DNA of 25,260 nucleotides, taken from NCBI GenBank assembly GCA_905192805.1, contig CAJJMF010000008.1, positions 1 to 25,260 of the forward strand, read 5' to 3'. Under the pieces are notes generated by a model. That model did not search any database. It was not told the origin of the DNA and saw only the letters and a program-made list of their open reading frames with translations. The first letter of the stretch is position 1; every line of letters starts with the position of its first letter. The DNA is from an uncultured Sutterella sp. GTDB lineage: Bacteria; Pseudomonadota; Gammaproteobacteria; Burkholderiales; Burkholderiaceae_F. The position numbers and the translations under genes were made by a program. Positions 7,660 to 14,659 of the stretch are shown piece by piece.

Positions 7660-8988
7660 ATGCAAACCGTAGATACGCTTGTGATTGGCTTTGGTAAAGC
7701 CGGTAAGACCTTAGCGGGCGCGTTAGCCAAACGTGGGGAACGCGTGGTGTTGGTCGAAAAATCCTCCCAGATGTACGGGGGTACCTGCATTAACATCGCC
7801 TGTATTCCGTCGAAGACGCTGGAATTTAAAAGTCGCAAGTACCATGAAGATCGCTACTATGAACGCGCCTTAACGGAAAAACGTCAGTTTATTGCGAAAT
7901 TGCGCCAGAAAAACTATGACAAAATCGCGGGTACTGGGGCAGAAATCGTCGATGGCGTAGCGTACTTCCTCGACCGTGATCATGTGCGTGTGGAAAAAGC
8001 CGACGGCACGCTGGTTGACTATGCGCCCAATAAGATCCTCATTAACACGGGGGCAGTCAATCAACGCATCGCGATTCCTGGGCTCGAAACGAGCCAACGT
8101 GTGATGACGAGTACCGAGTTACTCGACTGCGAAACGTTGCCGGAACATTTAGTGATTGTGGGTACGAGCTTTATTGGGCTCGAATTTGCATCGATCTTCA
8201 CAAATTTCGGTGCCAAAGTCACCCTGTTACAACGCGGGGATGTGTTCTTACCCAAGACCGACCGTGAAATGGCGGCCACCATCAAACAGGACTTGTTAGC
8301 GCGTGGCATTGAGATTTTGGAAAAGGCACAGATTGTCCGTGGCGTTGAAGAGGATGCCTTAACCTTAACGGTCTCCGTGGATGGTCAAGAACGTACCCTC
8401 TCTGCCGATGGGGTGTTATTGGCCTTAGGTCGTAAACCTTTGACCGAAGGGCTTGGACTCGATAAAGCCGGTGTAGAACTCGATGAGCGTGGGGCGATCC
8501 GCGTGAGCTCGACGTTGAAAACCACCAATCCGAAGGTCTGGGCGGCTGGTGACGTCAAGGGAGGACCACAGTTTACCTACGTTTCCTTGGATGACTTCCG
8601 CATCGTCTTAGGCGATATGCTTGGCAAGGGCGAACGTAGCACCGAAAACCGCCCGTTAATGCCCTATGCGATGTTCATTGATCCGCCTTACGCACACATT
8701 GGTTTAACCGAAGAAGAAGCCAAGGCTAAGGGACTCGACTACGTGGTGAGTAAGCTACCCGCTGCAGGCATTCCGAAGGCCAACATCATGGAAAGTCCGC
8801 GTGGGCTTTTGAAAGTGATTTTGGAAAAGGGTACGGAAAAGATTTTAGGGGCACACTTCTATTGCGTGGAATCCCATGAAATCATTCACATCATTCAAAT
8901 GGCCATGCGTGCCGATTTGCCTTATAGCGTGATCCGCAACAATATCTTTGCGCATCCGACGATCGCTGAAGCTCTCAACGATCTGTAA
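7660..8988 (+). CDS. rclA: RclA-like flavin-dependent disulfide reductase family protein
   Basis: This 442-aa cytosolic flavoprotein belongs to the pyridine nucleotide-disulfide oxidoreductase class I family. An FAD-binding GFGKAG begins at residue 10, and the redox pair is Cys43/Cys48 in GGTCINIACIPSK, the same numbering as in E. coli RclA. The second nucleotide-binding fold (IVGTSFIGLEFAS) is at ~169-181. The dimerisation domain ends in HPTIAEALNDL, which keeps the HPxxxE signature. E. coli RclA is a Cu(II) reductase that protects against hypochlorous acid. The near-equal length and the MYGGTCINI segment favour RclA over lipoamide dehydrogenase or mercuric reductase. The partners rclB and rclC and the regulator rclR are not in the window. 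Specific substrate use here is inferred. Confidence 0.88.
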   Translation: MQTVDTLVIGFGKAGKTLAGALAKRGERVVLVEKSSQMYGGTCINIACIPSKTLEFKSRKYHEDRYYERALTEKRQFIAKLRQKNYDKIAGTGAEIVDGVAYFLDRDHVRVEKADGTLVDYAPNKILINTGAVNQRIAIPGLETSQRVMTSTELLDCETLPEHLVIVGTSFIGLEFASIFTNFGAKVTLLQRGDVFLPKTDREMAATIKQDLLARGIEILEKAQIVRGVEEDALTLTVSVDGQERTLSADGVLLALGRKPLTEGLGLDKAGVELDERGAIRVSSTLKTTNPKVWAAGDVKGGPQFTYVSLDDFRIVLGDMLGKGERSTENRPLMPYAMFIDPPYAHIGLTEEEAKAKGLDYVVSKLPAAGIPKANIMESPRGLLKVILEKGTEKILGAHFYCVESHEIIHIIQMAMRADLPYSVIRNNIFAHPTIAEALNDL

Positions 8989-9010
8989 GTCGCTCAACGC
9001 GTAAAGCCCT

Positions 9011-9051
9011 AAGCGAAGGGGAAGTGTCCGTAAACACTTCCCCTTTCGCTT
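9011..9051. terminator. Bidirectional terminator between rclA and the SlyD-like gene
   Basis: A 17-bp stem (9011-9027 with 9034-9051, one bulged T) encloses a 6-nt loop, with a GC-rich core GGGGAAGTGT/ACACTTCCCC followed by TTT. It sits between two convergent stop codons (8988 and 9067), so it likely serves both. The T-tract is short on either side. Confidence 0.8.
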
Positions 9052-9066
9052 GTCCAGAGAGTACGT

Positions 9067-9690
9067 TTAGCGAATAATACGTGGCGCCGGATTGGCCATA
9101 CGTGCCATGGGCGAATCATCGTCTGCCGCGTGGCTGAGTTGCGTCTCATAGACGTCATCCGATTCGTCGTCTCCGTCTTCATCGACGAGTTTATCGGCCA
9201 GCGTCAAGAAGGACGGCACCACCACGGCATCGTCGGCGAGTGCTTCGTCTGGGTCGACTTCGGCCACCTTTAAGACACGAATTTCAAACTGCAACGCAAT
9301 CCCGGCTAACGGATGATTGGCTTCCAGAATCGCCACGCCATCCGCCACTTCGGTCACGCGCCACATACGCCCGTCAGGTGCTTCCCCAGGAATGCCTTCA
9401 AAGGTAAGTCCTGGCACAATCGTTTCGGGTTCGCCTAAATGCTCGACGGGCAGCGCACGAATCGCATCGCTGTCATATTCCCCAAAGGCATCTTCCGGCT
9501 CGAGCTTAATGAAAAAGCCTTCCCCTTCGAAGCGGCCGGTGAGAGCGTCTTCTAATTTCGGCAAAATATCCCCATGTCCATGCCAATACGTCATGCCCTC
9601 TTCGGGGGTTTCTTCCAGAATTTTCCCCGTCATGTCCGCCATACGTACGGATAGCGTGACTAAACGGTCGTTTTCAACGGCTAACGCCAT
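9067..9690 (-). CDS. SlyD-type FKBP peptidyl-prolyl cis-trans isomerase
   Basis: This 207-aa cytosolic prolyl isomerase/chaperone has the split FKBP fold. The first half includes YWHGHGDILPKLEDAL (35-50) and PEDAFGEYD (65-73). An insert-in-flap-like segment spans ~77-118, and the fold closes with EANHPLAGIALQFEIRVL (123-140). The NHPLAG element is typical of SlyD. Unlike E. coli SlyD, the tail (~145-207) is acidic, with no Cys/His-rich nickel-binding region. The frame is open far upstream, but that extension only reads through the DUF805 gene out of frame. The ATG at 9690 has GGGAG just upstream and begins a sequence alignable to the family. It lies 11 nt after the DUF805 stop and is probably the last gene of that unit. 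Confidence 0.9.
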   Translation of the reverse strand: MALAVENDRLVTLSVRMADMTGKILEETPEEGMTYWHGHGDILPKLEDALTGRFEGEGFFIKLEPEDAFGEYDSDAIRALPVEHLGEPETIVPGLTFEGIPGEAPDGRMWRVTEVADGVAILEANHPLAGIALQFEIRVLKVAEVDPDEALADDAVVVPSFLTLADKLVDEDGDDESDDVYETQLSHAADDDSPMARMANPAPRIIR

Positions 9691-9701
9691 AATGATCTCC
9701 C

Positions 9702-10145
9702 TTAGAGTAGAGGTTCCGATGCGGCTCGCGGAAAAGCGACCGTGGGGGCACTGGGCCACAGTAAGGCAATCGGAACCAAAAAAAACCATGTATCCGGTAG
9801 GCACAGTAACAATGCGCCTGCGCCTGGCCAGCCCATATCGTGTAAGCGACGTATCGTCGCGGCGATGGTGTAAAAGAGAATGAGGTTGACCAGAAGCGGT
9901 AGAGGGTAGTGGCCGATCCAAACAATGGCGGCATCCGAAATTCCCTCTTCCCAATCTGCAAGGGCCATGGCCAGGGTGTTGAGTAGACACCACCAACACA
10001 AGGCCATCACCAGGGACTTGAGATACTCCCATCGTCCCGATGCTCGCTGAGGATTATACGCGTTCACCAACCGCTCACCCCAATACGCCCAGCCACGACG
10101 GAGCGTTTTCTCGGAGGGCTGACGCTCACTCACGCTTGGGTCCAT
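9702..10145 (-). CDS. Small DUF805-like membrane protein (second of a pair)
   Basis: This 147-aa protein has hydrophobic segments at ~42-63, ~76-97 and ~108-135. The DUF805 hallmark IRRLHDMGWPG (~98-108) follows the second segment, and ASGRWEYLKS resembles the family's GR-x-x-R-x-x-Y/W start. The NRYG-DP end of the family is missing; the C-terminus is truncated or divergent. The ATG at 10145 overlaps the previous DUF805 gene by 20 nt. The frame is open upstream to 10304, but that part is antisense-like readthrough of the neighbour. The function of DUF805 is unknown. The overlap implies translational coupling and possibly a hetero-oligomer with its neighbour. Confidence 0.75.
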   Translation of the reverse strand: MDPSVSERQPSEKTLRRGWAYWGERLVNAYNPQRASGRWEYLKSLVMALCWWCLLNTLAMALADWEEGISDAAIVWIGHYPLPLLVNLILFYTIAATIRRLHDMGWPGAGALLLCLPDTWFFLVPIALLWPSAPTVAFPRAASEPLL

Positions 10146-10623
10146 CCACGAGTTCCGCCTCGTACACTTCCTTGGGGGTGGACCGTGTATCCGGTTGTCC
10201 TTCCGGCGTAAAGCCATGGAACTGGAAATCCTGATCGCGTTCTCGTGTCGCCCGCTCGACAATCGGATCGGGGCCATAACGATTGGCGCCTTGGATACCC
10301 CCAATAAAGCACAAAATCACGGTCACAATCAGTTGAACCCCAGGAATCAGCGTAAACGCGGAGAACCAACCACTGTACCCAATGTCATGCAAGCGGCGTA
10401 TCACGAGACCAAAAAAGTGAAGCGCAAAAAAGCCCCCAATCGCCAGACTGCCGAGCGTATAGGCAAGTCGGTTGTTGTCGAGCACACCACCCACGAGCAT
10501 AAAGAGTAGCCCAGTCAATACGAGGCCACCCAATATATTAACGAGCAAGCCCACCATGTATTCAAAACGCCGCAAACGTCCTTGAAACCGGGGAGCCAAC
10601 ACCGCTGACCAATCGATTGTCAT
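10126..10623 (-). CDS. DUF805 domain inner-membrane protein (first of a pair)
   Basis: This is a 165-aa DUF805 protein with the family's full pattern: GRLRRFEYMVGLL (15-27), two to three hydrophobic helices (24-46, 57-75, 87-108), IRRLHDIGYSGWF (75-87), and the terminal GANRYGPDP (~112-120). A charged cytoplasmic tail follows (~121-165). The SD TAGGAG lies 7 nt before the ATG at 10623. The domain's function is not established; these are small inner-membrane proteins common in proteobacteria. It begins a unit with the second DUF805 gene and the SlyD-type isomerase, 105 nt downstream of bamC beyond a terminator-like hairpin. Confidence 0.88.
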   Translation of the reverse strand: MTIDWSAVLAPRFQGRLRRFEYMVGLLVNILGGLVLTGLLFMLVGGVLDNNRLAYTLGSLAIGGFFALHFFGLVIRRLHDIGYSGWFSAFTLIPGVQLIVTVILCFIGGIQGANRYGPDPIVERATRERDQDFQFHGFTPEGQPDTRSTPKEVYEAELVDGPKRE

Positions 10624-10633
10624 CCTACACTCC

Positions 10634-10678
10634 TAAAAGCAAAGCCCTGCAACTCATCGCCAATGAGCTCACAGGGCT
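10634..10678 (-). terminator. Terminator-like hairpin between bamC and the DUF805 pair
   Basis: AGCCCTG (10643-10649) pairs with CAGGGCT (10672-10678), and an inner stem pairs CTCAT (10653-10657) with ATGAG (10663-10667). Read on the minus strand the hairpin is followed by a T-rich TTTGCTTTT. The stem is interrupted, so termination may be partial. The hairpin ends shortly before the DUF805 ribosome binding site. Confidence 0.5.
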
Positions 10679-10728
10679 AGGCTTGACCAACCAACCCATA
10701 GGGCTCGCGCCCCACGGTTGGATTCCTC

Positions 10729-11877
10729 TTAGCGAAGTTGTTCAGCTAAAAGGGTCAAAATGTTGGGAGCTACTCCCGTCGGATCCGCACCACCATCGGC
10801 CCCGTGAACCGTCAAGACACTGTTTTCACCTGCGTCTTCTAAGCGGATACGATACTGAGGCGCCTCAATCGACGCGTCCGAATTGAACATCTTGGTAAAG
10901 AGGCTACGTTCGGACTTCTTCTGTTCTTCGTACTTGGGATCCAAGTAACGGACCAAGTAGTAACCCGAAGCGCGGTCACGATCCACCACTTCAAAGCCCA
11001 TACGGTCGATCACTAAGCCCACCGTACGCCAAGCACGATCAAAGGGTTCATGCACTTGCACGCTCGTCAGAACGCCCTTAGCATCCTTCACCGGGGTGCT
11101 TAACGCCGTCTGCTTCGTGACATCCTGCGTGACCACTTGATCCTTTTCAATCTTCGGGGCATCCGGGTTAAATTCCGATTCTAAGTGCACCGCTAAGCGC
11201 TGCAAGACTTCGGCTTCCATCAAAGGATCCGAAGGACCGGGCTGCCAGCGAGACGAGTCTTTCTGAGCCCCCGTCAACACTTCCACCATCGAGCGGTGGG
11301 TCACAAACACGTCGGTCGTACCGTCGCCATTACGTTCTAAGCGGCAACGATACTGATCACGTTCCCCAGTGGAATAAGCAAAGTCAATCACTTTACCCAA
11401 CGTGGCACGGATAATGTCCTGAGGCAACTTCGCCTTGTTTTCGGCCCAACCCGTTTCCATGTAACCCGTCTTCGCGTCTTGCGTCGCTAAACTCAGACCA
11501 ATCGTACCCCAGAAGTCTTGAACCACCGGCCAGAGTTTTTGAGCATCCACGTTCACACGCAACCAACGCGTATTACCATCACGCATCATCTTGGCGACGG
11601 TCGTGCGCTGAACGATCTTGTCCGCACGATCTTGCGGTTGCTGCGCCTGAGCACGTTGCGCTTCGTTATTGGCACTCACCGCACCACGACGGGCCGGGAT
11701 GTCAAAACGGTCATTCTGAGGGATCGGAGCCAAATCGGGCGGAACTTCCAAATTGGTTCGAGACTGTGCGGCACTGTACTGCACTTTATCATCGGTAAAA
11801 TTCACACCGAGGGCGGAGCAGCCTCCCAAAACTAACAACGTTGGAGCGAGCGCTGCGCACAAGAATCGCTTATTCAT
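10729..11877 (-). CDS. bamC: Outer membrane assembly lipoprotein BamC
   Basis: BamC is a lipoprotein of the beta-barrel assembly machinery, which folds outer-membrane proteins such as the autotransporter at the right end of this window. The 382-aa precursor has a lipobox LGGC with the modified Cys at 20. The unstructured N-terminal BamD-binding segment follows, with the conserved SRTNLEVPPDLAPI (~39-52). Two helix-grip domains make up the rest (~95-220 and ~260-380). The SD AAAGG lies 8 nt before the ATG. From memory, bamC follows dapA in many betaproteobacteria; here a methyltransferase gene occupies the upstream position and dapA is missing. BamC is the most variable Bam component, but the N-terminal motif makes this call firm. 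Confidence 0.93.
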   Translation of the reverse strand: MNKRFLCAALAPTLLVLGGCSALGVNFTDDKVQYSAAQSRTNLEVPPDLAPIPQNDRFDIPARRGAVSANNEAQRAQAQQPQDRADKIVQRTTVAKMMRDGNTRWLRVNVDAQKLWPVVQDFWGTIGLSLATQDAKTGYMETGWAENKAKLPQDIIRATLGKVIDFAYSTGERDQYRCRLERNGDGTTDVFVTHRSMVEVLTGAQKDSSRWQPGPSDPLMEAEVLQRLAVHLESEFNPDAPKIEKDQVVTQDVTKQTALSTPVKDAKGVLTSVQVHEPFDRAWRTVGLVIDRMGFEVVDRDRASGYYLVRYLDPKYEEQKKSERSLFTKMFNSDASIEAPQYRIRLEDAGENSVLTVHGADGGADPTGVAPNILTLLAEQLR

Positions 11878-12073
11878 GAGTGAACCTTTCTCTTAAATCA
11901 AAACTGTGACTCACAGGTGAAGCTTAATGCTGGGAGTCGCCATGTTACGTTTCTGGGCATACGGACCCGCTGGTCCGATGCGATAATCCTTTGATTCTAG
12001 CAAAAAAGCCTTTCGGATAACATTAGCTTCAGGATGCTTTTCAGGGTTTTCGCTAGGTTGTGTGTCCTGTTAA

Positions 12074-12643
12074 CTAGAGGCTTTGGAGTTCGTAAACCAA
12101 AGGTTCCGCATGCGAAGGCTTGGCAAACACCACACGGGCAAACGCCAGATTTTTTTGCGTCAGACCTTGCTCACACGCAATCAAACGTGCACCCGCGGGT
12201 AAATACTGAAGCACTTCGTTTTCTTCCCACGAATGTTCATCGCGTGAGGGACGCCCCCAGATGTCTCGATTCGCCCGTAAAAAGGTTTCCATGATGAAAA
12301 TCCCGCCGGGACGCAAACTCGACCAGTAGTGTGGGAAGTGATCACGATAGAGATAATTCGTAACAACAATGCCATCAAAACGTTCGGCCTCGTAAGGCCA
12401 AGGCTCCCCTTCTAGATCACGGCATTCCAAACAAAGACCCTCCGTTCCAACCAAGGGTTCGAGCGCGGACACGTCCCAGTCCACTGCGGTCACGCGATAG
12501 CCCTGTAAAAGTAGCCACGCAGTGTGACGACCACCCCCACAAGCCAGATCGAGCACTTCACCCCGTCGAGGGATCAAAGGGGCAAAGCGGGTGACCCAGG
12601 CTGAGGGTTTCAACATCGATGGACAACGACCCAAGGGTGTCAT
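12074..12643 (-). CDS. Class I SAM-dependent methyltransferase
   Basis: This protein of ~189 aa has a Rossmann-fold methyltransferase core. Motif I is VLDLACGGGRHTAWL (~30-44), the acidic end of strand 2 is TAVDWD (~52-57), and motif IV/post-I is DGIVVTNYL (~89-97). A LRPGGIFIMETF segment at ~110-121 is typical of TehB/UbiE-like small-molecule or protein methyltransferases. The acceptor cannot be predicted. A TTG 15 nt upstream keeps the frame open, but the ATG at 12643 has GGAG 5 nt before it and is preferred. The gene starts 19 nt after the site-2 protease stop, so the two are probably co-transcribed. Confidence 0.85.
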   Translation of the reverse strand: MTPLGRCPSMLKPSAWVTRFAPLIPRRGEVLDLACGGGRHTAWLLLQGYRVTAVDWDVSALEPLVGTEGLCLECRDLEGEPWPYEAERFDGIVVTNYLYRDHFPHYWSSLRPGGIFIMETFLRANRDIWGRPSRDEHSWEENEVLQYLPAGARLIACEQGLTQKNLAFARVVFAKPSHAEPLVYELQSL

Positions 12644-12662
12644 AACGGCTCCGTTCAAAAAG

Positions 12663-13319
12663 TTAAATCAACAGTGTCAACAGCCATTGGCCAAACATCA
12701 AGAAAGGCGTCACAAGGTAGCGTGTCAACCCCGTCATGATGAGCACAATGACAATCCACTGTCCGTATTCATAGAGTTTGCTATAGGGCTGGGCAAGTTG
12801 CCACGGCAACAAATGGTGGACAATCACCCCGCCGTCTAGAGGCGGAAGCGGAATGAGATTAAAGGCCATGAGCATCAAGTTGACGCTAATGCCCGCTTTC
12901 GCCACCTCGCCCACTAAGGCATCCTGATACCCCAAATCCCAAAGGGCTTTGAGGATAAAGAGCCAAATAATGGCTTGGAGTAAGTTGCTGGCTGGGCCTG
13001 CGAGCGCGGTGGCAATCATTTTGCCGCGATAGTGGGTGCGAAAGTAACCGGTGTTAACAGGAACAGGCTTCGCCCAACCGAAAATCGGAATCATCCCGCC
13101 GCCCGTCAGCGCTGACATAAGCACTAAGCCACCGGGTACCATAAGGGTTCCCACGGGATCGACGTGGGCTATCGGATTGAGCGTCAGGCGCCCCATTCGG
13201 TGAGCCGTCGGATCACCACACTGATAAGCAACCCAACCGTGAGCGACCTCGTGCAACGTGATCGCCAGTACCATCGGGACGGCATACACAATAATGGTGT
13301 CAAGTAGATTAGCCAGCAT
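12663..13319 (-). CDS. Site-2 protease family (M50) intramembrane zinc metalloprotease
   Basis: This 218-aa polytopic membrane protein has the zinc-binding HEVAH at 23-27 in the first helix and the third ligand Asp162 in NLIPLPPLDGG (154-164). The ALAGPASNL segment (106-113) is also typical of the family. It lacks PDZ and CBS domains, so it is the minimal M50B type (YwhC/Rip-like) rather than RseP, which is larger. Substrates of this subgroup are largely unknown. The SD AGGAG precedes the ATG at 13319. The next gene upstream on this strand (PHP protein) ends 124 nt away, with nothing recognisable between. Confidence 0.93.
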   Translation of the reverse strand: MLANLLDTIIVYAVPMVLAITLHEVAHGWVAYQCGDPTAHRMGRLTLNPIAHVDPVGTLMVPGGLVLMSALTGGGMIPIFGWAKPVPVNTGYFRTHYRGKMIATALAGPASNLLQAIIWLFILKALWDLGYQDALVGEVAKAGISVNLMLMAFNLIPLPPLDGGVIVHHLLPWQLAQPYSKLYEYGQWIVIVLIMTGLTRYLVTPFLMFGQWLLTLLI

Positions 13320-13443
13320 GGCAAGACGCTCCTCGAAAAAAGTGCTTGTCCATTAAGTTTAACGAAGACAAACCACCGCCGTCTTGTTCACACGAAACGG
13401 AGAAAAACTCCCTTTCACTTTCTTACGTTTCACTGCGACCGTG

Positions 13444-14289
13444 TTAGGGATTAAATCGCAACACACTCCAGATCGGCACCAAATCGGGCGGCAGGCTCCC
13501 CTGTTGACCGGGCTGTGGGCGGGCTCCTTCCAAACTATGAAAGTCTGACCCAGTACTCGCCAAAAAACCGAGCGTGCGACACACCTCACTATAGTATTCA
13601 TTGGCCTTTTGGGATTGCGATCCCGAGACCACTTCGATCCCATCTCCCCCGAGGTCTTTAAACTCTTTCATGAGAGCGTCCGCCATCCATTCGGCGGCAA
13701 AGTGATAGCGCCCTGGATGAGCAACCACAGCCAGACCATCGGCATTGTGAATGAGTTCCACCACTTCCGCGAGCGTGGGCCATTCAATCGGCACACAGCA
13801 AGACTTCTGGCCCGAGAGGTATTTGTCAAAGGCTTCTTGGTAGGTTTTCACATACCCTTGCTCGTAGAGCCAGCGAGCAAAATGCGTACGCGAGAGATTG
13901 TCTTTATTATCCGCAAACGATAAGGCCCCTTCATAGGCGCCCTCGATGCCAGCCACTTCGCGCAACCGTTCCCCAATTAAGCGACCTCGACGGTCACGTT
14001 TGAGGCATACATCACGGAAAAAGTGTTCCACTCCGGGACTCTCGGCATCGAGCCCGAGCCCCACGATATGAATCACCCGATCTCCCCATTGGGTGGACAC
14101 TTCAACCCCTGGGATAAACTGCATGCCTAAGTCTTGCGCAACGGCCTTGGCCTGATGGGTTCCATCCATCGTGTCATGATCGGTGAGCGAGACGAGTTCA
14201 ACGCCATTTTGAAACGCGAGCGACATCACTTGAGCGGGGCTCAAGCGCCCATCCGAAACCGTGGAATGCATATGAAGGTCTGCGTGCAT
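13444..14289 (-). CDS. PHP-domain phosphoesterase, RNase AM / nucleoside 3',5'-bisphosphate phosphatase-like
   Basis: This 281-aa protein carries the polymerase-and-histidinol-phosphatase fold. Metal-ligand motifs are DLHMHSTVSDG (4-14), LTDHDTMDG (35-43), PGVEVS (60-65 with Glu63), VAHPGRYH (~195) and GSDFHS (~249). The size and motifs match E. coli YciV/RNase AM (TrpH), reported as a 5'-3' exonuclease that finishes 5' ends of rRNA and hydrolyses 3',5'-bisphosphonucleotides. The start at 14289 has a weak SD (AAAGG about 12 nt away). It lies divergently from hslO with 370 bp between. A TATAAT on this strand at 14327-14332 could be its -10. Confidence 0.92.
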   Translation of the reverse strand: MHADLHMHSTVSDGRLSPAQVMSLAFQNGVELVSLTDHDTMDGTHQAKAVAQDLGMQFIPGVEVSTQWGDRVIHIVGLGLDAESPGVEHFFRDVCLKRDRRGRLIGERLREVAGIEGAYEGALSFADNKDNLSRTHFARWLYEQGYVKTYQEAFDKYLSGQKSCCVPIEWPTLAEVVELIHNADGLAVVAHPGRYHFAAEWMADALMKEFKDLGGDGIEVVSGSQSQKANEYYSEVCRTLGFLASTGSDFHSLEGARPQPGQQGSLPPDLVPIWSVLRFNP

Positions 14290-14326
14290 GTTGGAAGGCC
14301 TTTAGTGAATTGACATTGGTCTCGAT

Positions 14327-14332
14327 ATTATA
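14327..14332 (-). promoter_or_regulatory. Candidate -10 element for the PHP gene
   Basis: TATAAT is exact on the minus strand, 38 bases upstream of the PHP start codon. The sequence 17 bp further upstream (CCAACC) does not resemble a -35, so this is only a candidate, supported mainly by position and exact match. Confidence 0.4.
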
Positions 14333-14491
14333 GGCGCAGTGCACTCTATGGTTGGCGTCTTTGCTGGATTGTATGCACTAAAAATGCCCAAAACAAAGAC
14401 GAATAGGCAGTTTTGACTAAACAAAATGTCTCAGTCGCTCCCACCCCACGACGCTTCCGACGAAGAGAAAAACCCTGTAAGGTGAGGACTT

Positions 14492-14500
14492 TGGTACAAT
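14492..14500 (+). promoter_or_regulatory. Extended -10 promoter for hslO
   Basis: TGGTACAAT fits the extended -10 pattern TGnTAnAAT. No good -35 is visible, which such promoters can tolerate. A transcript starting near 14507 would carry a leader of about 150 nt. I see no clear heat-shock (sigma-32) promoter consensus in the region. Confidence 0.5.
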
Positions 14501-14659
14501 ACCTCTCACCTCACGCGTCACCGCTTAACCCCGTCATTTAAAGGATGGCAACTATCCTTTTCTGGGTGACGCTCCGTTTGTTTATTTCCAAAAAACGCTT
14601 GTGACACACCACACCGCGCACCTCAAGGTAGGTGAGCGGTAGGAGCGTTTTTTGAATGG
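14501..14659 (+). promoter_or_regulatory. Structured 5' leader of hslO, possible thermosensor or switch
   Basis: Three perfect stems can form. GCGTCACC (14515-14522) pairs with GGTGACGC (14565-14572), and AAAGGAT/ATCCTTT (14540-14546/14554-14560) nests inside it. An 11-bp A/U-rich stem pairs 14589-14599 with 14644-14654 and encloses ACCGC/GCGGT (613-617/636-640 of the 14 kb block) and CACCT/AGGTG (14619-14623/14630-14634). The SD AGGAG (14641-14645) lies at the base of the A/U stem, with its last two bases paired. Alternative pairings exist: CTCACCT (14505-14511) with AGGTGAG (14630-14636), and ACCGCT (14520-14525) with AGCGGT (14635-14640). Regulatory function is inferred; no known leader family is recognised. 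Confidence 0.45.

Noticed and set aside
9691..10032. N-terminal extension of the SlyD-like frame (total 321 codons)
   Set aside because: The extra 114 codons read the DUF805 gene out of frame. A good ribosome binding site and family-like sequence begin at 9690.
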